Shown here: one piece after another, positions 1-6,287 of the stretch
Layout of the letters: every line of letters begins with the position of its first letter
Numbering within the stretch: position 1 is the stretch's first letter
Source: Cognaticolwellia aestuarii
GTDB taxonomy: Bacteria > Pseudomonadota > Gammaproteobacteria > Enterobacterales > Alteromonadaceae
Assembly (NCBI RefSeq): GCF_002000025.1
Contig: NZ_MUZV01000015.1
Location: 1-64,000, forward strand
DNA length: 64,000 nucleotides
Direction: 5' to 3'
Translations under genes and position numbers: made by a program
Notes under the pieces: generated by a model
Database searches by the model: none
Told to the model about the DNA's origin: nothing
What the model saw: the letters and a program-made list of their open reading frames with translations, nothing else

Positions 1-2
1 CT

Positions 3-674
3 ACGCCACTAGTGGATATGGTTAACGTAACGGCTGAAATATATCGCCAGCGCCTTATTGACGTCAGTTGGTTTATGCGTGAAATCAATGAAAAAATAGC
101 ACGTCAGGCGAATCAAGAAGACGATTGCAAAGGCCGGTTTTGGGAAGGGCGATTTAAATCCCAAGCACTGTTGGATGAAACAGCGCTAGTGGCTTGTATG
201 GCGTATGTTGACTTAAATCCTGTTAGAGCCAATATCGCTGATACACCAGAGAGCTCAAACCACACCAGCGTTAAACTGCGTTGCGAGCAAACAAAAGCCA
301 GTGAGAAACCCCATCACAAAGCCAGTCAAACCGACAACATCAGCAACCAACCCCACACACTATTGCCTTTTGTTGGCAACCCGAGAGAAGATATGCCCCA
401 AGGCCTACCGTTTGACCTATCAGATTACCTGCAACTCATTGATATAACTGGGCGTAGTATCCGGGAAGACAAACATGGCTTTATCGAGCAAAGCCAACCA
501 GAGATACTAAAACGCTTAAATATATCAGCAGCGCACTGGTTCATTATCACCACCGAATTTAGAACACAATTCCATGGTGCAGTGGGCCGAGAAGCGGCGT
601 TAACTGACTTTTGTGAACATCAACACTTCAAACGACGACAGAATTTAAGTCATTGTAATAAGCTATTTGCGTAA
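3..674 (+). pseudogene. REP-associated tyrosine transposase (TnpA_REP, Y1 type), 3' part only in window
   Basis: The reading frame is open to the left edge of the window, so the gene starts outside it; a GTG at 12 is in frame but is unlikely to be the real start. The visible protein has the strongly conserved stretch CKGRFWEGRFKSQALLDE followed by MAYVDLNPVRA, typical of the C-terminal half of RAYT/TnpA_REP proteins. These are HUH-superfamily single-strand nucleases that act on REP-like palindromes. The HUH motif and catalytic Tyr would lie upstream and cannot be seen, so whether the gene is intact is unknown. It is typed as a pseudogene only because it is partial here. GGAC-containing repeats occur downstream at 872-902 and 3048-3089. 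Confidence 0.85.
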
Positions 675-902
675 AAGCGTTTAGCCTAAGCAAACTCAAT
701 AAAGCACCCCATTTTGAACAGTGTATTTGTCAATACGCTGAACCAAACATGCCTTCAGAATAAATTTTTTGGGTCATATGAGGTTTAATTGATAGAATTC
801 ATAGCGCGAGAACTTCAACAGACGATAAAAACACGATTGCATGCATTAAGGTTAAACTTTTCCTGTTTATATTGGACGTATTATTTAAAATGGGTGTCCA
901 AT
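675..902. other. Spacer between transposase remnants with GGAC inverted repeat
   Basis: No convincing gene is present; a 95-codon open frame starting at 789 is mostly antisense to the IS110 fragment. The end of the spacer has an inverted repeat, ATTGGAC at 872-878 and GTCCAAT at 896-902, enclosing a GGGTGTCC motif. The IS110 transposase frame stops exactly at this repeat, so it may mark the break that truncated the element. Confidence 0.4.
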
Positions 903-1208
903 TTATTTTATGGTGGCTGCTTCACAAATAGCTTCGGCGTCATTCTTTTCGTTTTGACGATAAGGAATAACAAATTTAGATGCTATGATGCGAACATCAT
1001 GGCCAAGTTTCTTGAATTCCCTTACCCAGTAATGTGCTCCCGAGCATGCTTCCATGGCAATAATGCACTTTGGTAGCTTTGCTATTTCTGCTAACAGTTT
1101 GTTTCTTTTGACAGTTTTTCTTAATTTACACTTGCCATGTTGGTCAACACCATGAATACTAAAAACAAGTTTGGCTAAATCGATGCCAACGACTTTAATT
1201 AAGGACAT
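903..1208 (-). pseudogene. IS110-family transposase, N-terminal fragment
   Basis: The product begins with KVVGIDLAK, the first Asp-bearing motif of the IS110 DEDD (RuvC-like) catalytic domain, and continues through AMEACSGAHYW (catalytic Glu region) to KNDAEAICEA, which carries the Asp of the third motif. It then ends after about 101 residues, against about 310-400 for whole IS110 transposases; the rest of the catalytic domain and the Transposase_20 domain are missing. The break coincides with the GGAC inverted repeat at 872-902. The start ATG lies inside a 13-bp inverted repeat at the element end (1207-1285). This is a dead remnant. It cannot be simply the other half of the fragment at 2772-3038, because their order is reversed for a minus-strand gene. 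Confidence 0.85.
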
Positions 1209-1285
1209 ATGGACTCTCCTTTATTGAATGTATTTAACACCTTTCAATATGGCACATAGATGCCGATTAGTAGGGGAGTCCATAT
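1207..1285 (-). repeat. Inverted repeat at the left end of the IS110 remnant
   Basis: Thirteen bases at 1207-1219 (ATATGGACTCTCC) are repeated in inverted form at 1273-1285 with one mismatch, around a 53-base spacer. The left arm overlaps the transposase start codon. Only about 82 bases separate that start from the integron cassette boundary at 1290/1291. This short 5' non-coding end resembles the IS1111 subgroup (subterminal inverted repeats, guide RNA downstream) more than the classic IS110 subgroup, whose guide RNA lies upstream. The subgroup assignment is inference. Confidence 0.5.
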
Positions 1286-1290
1286 CATTC

Positions 1291-1297
1291 GTTATAC
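1291..1297 (+). other. Residual attC 3' core (GTTATAC) at start of cassette 1
   Basis: The 9-mer CGTTATACG at 1290-1298 also occurs at 1858-1866, where it is the 3' core of a complete attC site. Here everything upstream of the core has been replaced by the IS110 end. This looks like a cassette boundary whose preceding attC was interrupted by the insertion sequence. Confidence 0.5.
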
Positions 1298-1299
1298 GA

Positions 1300-1306
1300 A
1301 AAGGAG
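1300..1306 (+). promoter_or_regulatory. Strong Shine-Dalgarno (AAGGAGG) for a TTG start
   Basis: AAGGAGG lies 6 bases before the TTG at 1313 and fixes this unusual start codon. The tight spacing between the cassette core (1291), ribosome binding site and start is typical of integron cassettes, whose genes usually lack their own promoter. Confidence 0.7.
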
Positions 1307-1312
1307 GTTCAA

Positions 1313-1780
1313 TTGAAATCTGCATTAATATTAATGATCGCAACGTTTCTAACTGCATGTGCGTCACAACCCAAAAAAGTTGAATATAGTTCTTCTCAGC
1401 TAATAGGAACTTGGGAGCTAAAATTTGACGGCCGTCACCCTTACTGGTTTAGCCAAATTGGTTTTACTGAAGATGGGCGTAAATGTGTTTTGTCTTATGA
1501 GTTTGACTCAAAAGGCAAAGTTGACATCACTTATTACGCAAACAGATATGCAATTGAAAATGGACATTTAATAAGTACGGTAGATTTCAGTACTACAAAG
1601 TACGTTCCAAAAGGTTACGTCATTAAAGATCGAATAGATAATATTGGCGCCAATGATTTTGAAGTATTTATGGTTGGTCCATTGATGGGAAGTACTCCCG
1701 AAATACATCAACGTTTAACAGGTGTTGCGCCCGAAGAAATTTGCAAAATTGTTGATAATTTTCGTATAACAAGCGCCTAA
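1313..1780 (+). CDS. Cassette-borne lipoprotein of unknown function
   Basis: This 155-residue protein starts at TTG, chosen because of the AAGGAGG 6 bases upstream. Residues 1-16 form a lipoprotein signal with lipobox LTAC, so Cys16 should be lipidated and the protein membrane anchored. After the anchor, LIGTWEL followed by beta-rich sequence resembles small lipocalin-like or DUF-type lipoproteins, but I do not recognise a family. The stop codon (1778-1780) lies inside the left arm of the attC site, as is usual for integron cassettes. It is therefore part of a mobile gene cassette; function unknown. Confidence 0.75.
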   Translation: MKSALILMIATFLTACASQPKKVEYSSSQLIGTWELKFDGRHPYWFSQIGFTEDGRKCVLSYEFDSKGKVDITYYANRYAIENGHLISTVDFSTTKYVPKGYVIKDRIDNIGANDFEVFMVGPLMGSTPEIHQRLTGVAPEEICKIVDNFRITSA

Positions 1781-1865
1781 ACTCCGACAATGTTAAGTTG
1801 TCATGGTTTTGGCAAACAACGCAAAAAGCCACGCCAACACATTGCGTGTTAGGCGGGCGTTATAC
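1767..1865 (+). other. Integron attC recombination site (VCR-like)
   Basis: The left arm TATAACAAGCGCC (1766-1778) is the imperfect inverse of the right arm GGCGGGCGTTATA (1852-1864). Inside, CTAAACTCCGACAATG (1778-1793) pairs imperfectly with CATTGCGTGTTAG (1840-1852), and GTTGTCATGG (1797-1806) with CCACGCCAAC (1829-1838). The outer boxes, the imperfect inner boxes with extrahelical bases and the length of about 100 bp match Vibrio-type attC sites. The crossover core is GTTATAC at 1859-1865. No integrase gene is visible in the window. Confidence 0.8.
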
Positions 1866-1878
1866 GTACAGGGAAAAT

Positions 1879-2289
1879 ATGCGTAAATTTCTAGTTTCAT
1901 TTGTCGTATTGATTTTGTGCATAATTAGTTTTATCGCGGGCACGGCGTTTAATTCGATAAATATAGCCAACGATTCATTTCAGAGATTTGATGACTTTAC
2001 CAAAATGGCTACAGATCCCGAATTGCAAATTCGACGAGATATTGATTTGTATAAACGATCGCTCAGAGATACTAATGAAGTTTCAAAAGCATTGCGTTTT
2101 TTCATTCTTACTAAATATGATTGGGGCAATCGATGTGTGGGTGAATACTGTGATGAGCTAAATATGAATAGTCCTACATATGAAAGCAACCAAGTCATAA
2201 TAGAATTTCTGAATAAATACCCTGAAGATAAGTGCAAAAATTTAGCTATAAAGCAAAGAGTTGAATGTAATTTGGAACTTGTGCCATAG
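1879..2289 (+). CDS. Small membrane-anchored protein in second integron cassette
   Basis: I start this protein at ATG 1879 (136 residues), preceded by AGGGAAA, rather than at the in-frame codon 27 positions earlier that lies within the attC. Residues 3-22 are a hydrophobic segment (LVSFVVLILCIISFIAGTAF), probably an anchor or uncleaved signal; the remainder is hydrophilic with several Cys (RCVGEYCDEL, DKCKN, RVECN) that could form disulfides in the periplasm. Family unknown. It sits directly after an attC core, so it is the gene of a second cassette. The expected attC behind it is largely lost: only TATAAC (2294-2299) looks like a left arm. Confidence 0.6.
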   Translation: MRKFLVSFVVLILCIISFIAGTAFNSINIANDSFQRFDDFTKMATDPELQIRRDIDLYKRSLRDTNEVSKALRFFILTKYDWGNRCVGEYCDELNMNSPTYESNQVIIEFLNKYPEDKCKNLAIKQRVECNLELVP

Positions 2290-2589
2290 TACGTATAACA
2301 CATATGAGCCTTATTCCCGTCAATAGGCAATAGGGTTTTATTTAGCTGCCGTTAGGCAGCTAATTGTTCAGTCAATTCACAAGTTCATCTACTTCGCTAT
2401 GTCAATTAGCCATTAAACAAGGGTTTACGGCAAACACATATAGAGGCTCTCTTATTGTGATCTCATCACTGCCTACTCTGTCTATCCATAGGTTAAGTAG
2501 GGGCACTAGACATTTATCGGTTAACCTTACGCTGGTACTATTCAAGCATGATGACTCAGTGCCTTTGGGCGCAGTTCAGTTAGTTTAAG
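2290..2589. other. Decayed cassette end and unassigned sequence
   Basis: This stretch has no convincing gene; a 74-codon frame at 2364-2588 has no ribosome site or recognisable content. TATAAC just after the cassette-2 stop may be the left arm of a broken attC. A perfect hairpin of 9-bp arms with a GTTA loop lies at 2342-2363 and happens to contain GTTAGGC; it has no T-run, so it is not an obvious terminator. Confidence 0.35.
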
Positions 2590-2771
2590 ACTCAGTTAAG
2601 GTGTAAACGCGCTTGCTCATTGCAATAATGCGCACCAATGGCGAGTCTAATCAAGCGAAGTGGCTTGGACTACTCGGCATAATAATCATCAACTTTCAGT
2701 TAACGGACGCGATGATTCATCAGATGCTCTTACTCATCCAGTTAGGTGTTCAGCTCTCGCCATTGTGTGAC
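2590..2771 (-). ncRNA. Candidate structured non-coding end of an IS110/IS1111 element (possible bridge/seek RNA)
   Basis: Directly downstream of the IS110 C-terminal fragment (minus strand) is a gene-free region with nested pairing. CTCGCCATTG at 2756-2765 is the exact inverse of CAATGGCGAG at 2636-2645, and a hairpin with internal loops spans 2644-2671 (AGTC..AAGC / GCTT..GACT). IS1111-group elements carry their target-choosing guide RNA in the 3' non-coding end, which is where this lies. The pairing is seen; the RNA role is inference. Confidence 0.3.
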
Positions 2772-3038
2772 TTAACGGTTTAAAAACTTATCTTCATCAA
2801 AAACCTGCCTATCTCGAAGCATGAAGTAAACACAGCGACCAATTTTATGTGCCAGTGCAGATAATACTTTACCTTTACTCATGCGTTTTTGTAATTTAGC
2901 TAAATAGCGTTTAGCGTTGTCATTACCGCGAAGATAAAGCACCGCGGCTTCACTAAAAGCCCATTTCAGATAACCATTACCAATTTTATTACCGCTAGTA
3001 CCATAGGTTTTCCCAGCTGACTCTGCTTTGCATTTCAC
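2772..3038 (-). pseudogene. IS110-family transposase, C-terminal fragment
   Basis: The 88-residue frame reads GTSGNKIGNGYLKWAFSEAA then YLAKLQKRMSKGKVLSALAHKI, the C-terminal end of the Transposase_20 (IS116/IS110/IS902) domain, and ends with RQVFDEDKFLN near the natural terminus. The catalytic DEDD half is missing. The upstream break lies only about 10 bases from the 21-bp GGACATCC tandem repeat at 3048-3089, so the truncation may be linked to that element. It is non-functional alone. The remnant at 903-1208 has the same orientation but keeps the opposite half. Confidence 0.8.
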
Positions 3039-3047
3039 TAATGAACT

Positions 3048-3089
3048 TTAAAGGACATCCATCCCAACTTAAAGGACATCCATCCCAAC
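3048..3089. repeat. Two exact tandem copies of a 21-bp GGACATCCATCCC repeat
   Basis: Units at 3048-3068 and 3069-3089 are identical (TTAAAGGACATCCATCCCAAC). They abut the broken end of the IS110 C-terminal fragment. The GGAC/GGGTGTCC theme recurs at 872-902 (next to the other IS110 break) and at 6049-6087. A link to the REP-type transposase at the start of the window is plausible but not shown. Confidence 0.8.
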
Positions 3090-3201
3090 CCGCCCCAAAT
3101 TGCTAAAATATAATGTGTATCTGACTCTATTTTTTATTCTCAATCAGTCGATAATAATAATTATATTAGGTATCATTTAAGAAAAATTAGAATAGAAAAT
3201 C

Positions 3202-3780
3202 ATGCAAACTAAACAACTTACAAAAGCTGTTGGCCCATTGTGGGAAAGTGCTATGGTGTTATATTGCGAAATATTTCCTGAATGGGAAAGGGAAGCAATA
3301 GCTAACATTGAAGCAGCGGTTAATAGTGGTAATTCTCGTTGTATCTTGGTACATGAGGGCAATAAAACTATAGCCATGTCTTTGACTGAAGTTTATTGGT
3401 CTAAAAGTTTTGCTATGTTAGGTTACTTGTTTGTTTCTTCTAATCACCAAGGGCAAGGGTTAGGCAAGTTATTGTGCCAAGAGTTATTTGATTTTTTTAA
3501 CCAAAGTCATGATTTAAAGTGGTTGTTAGTCGAAGCAGAAGCTGGCCCCGAACGTTTCTATGAACAATTAGGCTTTTCTACCTTAGGTATTAAATACCTG
3601 TCTCCACATTATGATGATATGCAATCAACCGAAATGGCATTAATGCTATATTCTAAAGCAGAACAAAGCGCACCTACCAAAGCGCAATTATGGCACATTG
3701 TTCATCATATATTCTCTGAGAGTTATTACTTATCTTCTGATGACCCAAGGCTAGAGCAACAGCGAAATTATATTATTTAA
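3202..3780 (+). CDS. GNAT-family N-acetyltransferase
   Basis: This 192-residue protein has a single GNAT fold at about residues 10-150. The acetyl-CoA binding motif A is VSSNHQGQGLGKLL (Q/RxxGxG/A), and ERFYEQLGF is the usual motif B ending. Family members transfer an acetyl group from acetyl-CoA to an amine; the substrate cannot be told. About 40 residues after the fold (SAPTKAQLWHIVHHIF...) are not part of the core domain. The next gene starts 12 bases downstream with its own AAGG, so the two are almost certainly one transcript. The pair lies beside IS and cassette debris and may have been acquired. Confidence 0.85.
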   Translation: MQTKQLTKAVGPLWESAMVLYCEIFPEWEREAIANIEAAVNSGNSRCILVHEGNKTIAMSLTEVYWSKSFAMLGYLFVSSNHQGQGLGKLLCQELFDFFNQSHDLKWLLVEAEAGPERFYEQLGFSTLGIKYLSPHYDDMQSTEMALMLYSKAEQSAPTKAQLWHIVHHIFSESYYLSSDDPRLEQQRNYII

Positions 3781-3791
3781 AAGGTAGTTAT

Positions 3792-5990
3792 ATGAGTTTT
3801 GAGCAAAATATTGCGCAGCAGTCTATCTTGACAAGGTTTTTTGAGTTTATTCGTTCAGAGGATTTTGAGGCTTGTTTTCATTGGGCACAAAAGCAATTAC
3901 AAGGCTATAATTCTGATGCGTTTAGTATTATTAAACAGTTAGGGGAACAGCCAAAAATATCAACAGAACAGCTTACGAATATTGAGAGTAACGAACTTTT
4001 ATTAATGTTTTGTAGCTGCTATAGCTTTGCTCGGCATGAGGTTGAAGAAACCAACAGATACTACCATGCAGAAACGCTGATCCGCTCAGGTATAATGGCA
4101 CTTGAATCGTTACCAAGTTCGGACATTATTGAAGCACTGAAAATGTTTGCAGGAATTCAAATTGACATCTGTTGTATTGACCGAGGTATATACACTAGCC
4201 AAGAGTATTTAATGGCGCAAGCAACAAAAAATATTGCAAACACGCTAAACGAAATAACAGCGTTAAAGGCTGAGCTTAGCCCTATTGATTGCCAATTATA
4301 TGCCGAGTATTTTGCTTTAGAGTTCAGTTCATACCAATATTACAGTGAGGGTGTGGCGATAATTGCCCAGCTGTTAGAAATTCGATGGGGTGAGCCCGAA
4401 ACCTTAACCTTACATATGGCTCAATTGAGGCCTAAGTTCCTTGAAGCGGTTCAAGCTTTAAGCTCGAACGGCAAATATATAATGTCGACCGATTTAGAAG
4501 CGCTGTGGCCTCCATTAACTTTTTTTAGCGAAAATAGAGCGCCAGGCACTGGGAAACTGATTGTTGAACGTGGTGCAATTACTATTTCATATTTTGCCAG
4601 CGTTAATCATATTGTTATTAGTGAACTACTGCAGTCGTTATCTAGTATTATTAACGACGCTCCAGAGTCGCATTTACTTTATCTTGAGCAATGGGCAGCA
4701 GAAACACCAGTTCGAAATATGCTCAACGATACATGGGAAGGAATTGCCCGCGAGTTTGAAAATATATATTCGTGGCAGTTACCCAGTTTAAGTACGCCAT
4801 TTCGAAATAGAAACGGCACTGATAAAGCGCTATGTTTTACCGTAGAGTTGGTGTACTACCCAATGGGCATTTTTGCGTTAACGTTAAAAGCTGATCTTGA
4901 CGGTGTTAGTGGCAGCGGTGTTAGACATGCGATGTCTCTTGGTACGCCTTTTGCCATGGACCAACAAATGCATTGGCATAATGAAGATATAGGTTTATTG
5001 GAAGATTTTGCCGAAAATCGATTTACTGAATTGGCCGAAGTACTTAATGGCTCCTTTAAACATGGCGACAAACCAATTAGTGATATTCTTACTTTTAATA
5101 AAACTGATAATCGCTTTGTATCAACGTTAATTGATCGTGTGGTTGAGTGCGTTGATGATAAGCATATTTCAGTTACCGCAAAGTCGCTAAAATCACATTT
5201 TGCTTACCCGCTATTTATATTACCGCAGAGAGAGCTGCGCAGTGCTGTAGATGACTGGTGTCTTAGAACACCACCGTTAGCCAGTAACAATTTGAATCAA
5301 GATTGTTTTAACCATGATGAGTTTTTTTATATTAATAAGCACGAGTGTGTTTTAGGGTTGTTACAACAACCCAATTGGGTACTAGAGCAATCAGCTGAAA
5401 TGATAGATGTGGCCGCTGCTATCAATAACTTGTTTCATCTAACCAATAAGTTACTCGATAAACAACTCAGTGTTAGCCAAGCTAACTCTGTACGGAAACT
5501 TACCGATAAAAAGTTGTCTGTTAAAGTGCTTAGGGAGCAAGTTAAAAAGCTTACTATTGAAGATAACTGCTTAAAACAGTTTACTCGTGATGCGCATTGG
5601 TTGTTAGAGTTGATCAGTGCTGGCAGTATGATGACTTTTCCTGATCATACCCGCCTTATTCAGAAAGTGTTTGATCGTATGGGGTTTGAGAAATTACACA
5701 TTCGTACACAAGAAACTTTAGATAAAATTCAATTTAGGCAAGATGAAATTATTGCTGAAAACGCTAAACTTTATGAAAAACTACGAACACGAAACAGCAA
5801 AAGGTTAACCGGCATCATCTCAGGCTCAATGGGGTTAATATCGGTAGGCGCGTTGAAAGATATTTTTGATATTATAAACAGTAGTAACTTAGGGGTTAAA
5901 ATTAGCGGCCCTTTGCAAATTAGTATTGTTACGCTGTTTGCGATGCTGCTAATTATATTGCTACTCAATAAAAGCGGAACGGATAAGTAA
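3792..5990 (+). CDS. Large protein of unknown function with C-terminal two-helix membrane hairpin
   Basis: This 732-residue protein is not recognised. It starts 8 bases after AAGGTAG. Residues 1-660 are soluble and mainly helical, without signal peptide, P-loop, zinc or nuclease motifs that I can see. Residues about 550-665 contain long amphipathic helices (DKIQFRQDEIIAENAKLYEK). Two hydrophobic segments follow at about 672-692 and 708-726, joined by a loop of about 15 residues, with a short charged tail. This layout, cytosolic body then long helix then membrane hairpin, resembles CorA-type channels, but the GMN signature is absent, so it is at most CorA-like in topology. Co-transcribed with the GNAT gene. 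Confidence 0.75.
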   Translation: MSFEQNIAQQSILTRFFEFIRSEDFEACFHWAQKQLQGYNSDAFSIIKQLGEQPKISTEQLTNIESNELLLMFCSCYSFARHEVEETNRYYHAETLIRSGIMALESLPSSDIIEALKMFAGIQIDICCIDRGIYTSQEYLMAQATKNIANTLNEITALKAELSPIDCQLYAEYFALEFSSYQYYSEGVAIIAQLLEIRWGEPETLTLHMAQLRPKFLEAVQALSSNGKYIMSTDLEALWPPLTFFSENRAPGTGKLIVERGAITISYFASVNHIVISELLQSLSSIINDAPESHLLYLEQWAAETPVRNMLNDTWEGIAREFENIYSWQLPSLSTPFRNRNGTDKALCFTVELVYYPMGIFALTLKADLDGVSGSGVRHAMSLGTPFAMDQQMHWHNEDIGLLEDFAENRFTELAEVLNGSFKHGDKPISDILTFNKTDNRFVSTLIDRVVECVDDKHISVTAKSLKSHFAYPLFILPQRELRSAVDDWCLRTPPLASNNLNQDCFNHDEFFYINKHECVLGLLQQPNWVLEQSAEMIDVAAAINNLFHLTNKLLDKQLSVSQANSVRKLTDKKLSVKVLREQVKKLTIEDNCLKQFTRDAHWLLELISAGSMMTFPDHTRLIQKVFDRMGFEKLHIRTQETLDKIQFRQDEIIAENAKLYEKLRTRNSKRLTGIISGSMGLISVGALKDIFDIINSSNLGVKISGPLQISIVTLFAMLLIILLLNKSGTDK

Positions 5991-6287
5991 ATACAAACTG
6001 CTTGTCGTTATAACTCGAAACATACCGAAATATACAGCGAAATATACAGGGCACCCATCTCAAATTATCTTTTAGAAAGGGTGTCCCGCTTAAAATCCGC
6101 TTAAAATCTCATGCCTGTTGCCCCTAATACGGCTATTCTCATTTAGTTTTTCTTTATGACATAAATGCTTTTATGGGGGGGGAATACCCCATTGCTAGGC
6201 GATTGATTTTTACGCTAAAGTCAGTTGAGTAGCGCTAAATACAGAATTTTTACATTCAGTCATCACACCAATCAACTTACTTATCGA
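5991..6287. repeat. Repeat-rich spacer between unknown gene and radA
   Basis: Directly visible are a 12-bp perfect tandem duplication (CGAAATATACAG, 6026-6049), an imperfect palindrome GGGCACCC (6049-6056) / GGGTGTCCC (6079-6087), an 11-bp perfect tandem duplication (CCGCTTAAAAT, 6086-6107) and a G8 run at 6175-6182. The palindrome could be a terminator-like or REP-like element; there is no T-run. No gene seen. Confidence 0.6.

Noticed and set aside
789..1076. 95-codon plus-strand open frame
   Set aside because: It is largely antisense to the IS110 transposase fragment, whose protein motifs are clear, and has no recognisable content.
1980..2330. 116-codon minus-strand open frame over the second cassette
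   Set aside because: The plus-strand gene starts right after an attC with a ribosome site and has a membrane segment; the minus frame has neither.
2342..2363. Perfect hairpin containing GTTAGGC, considered as an attC or terminator
   Set aside because: It lacks the paired outer boxes at attC spacing and has no T-run.
2364..2588. 74-codon frame as a cassette gene
   Set aside because: No ribosome site, no recognisable features and poor position relative to attC boxes.
2741..2748. GTTAGGTG as a further integron core site
   Set aside because: No matching inverse core at a suitable distance; seven-base matches occur by chance.
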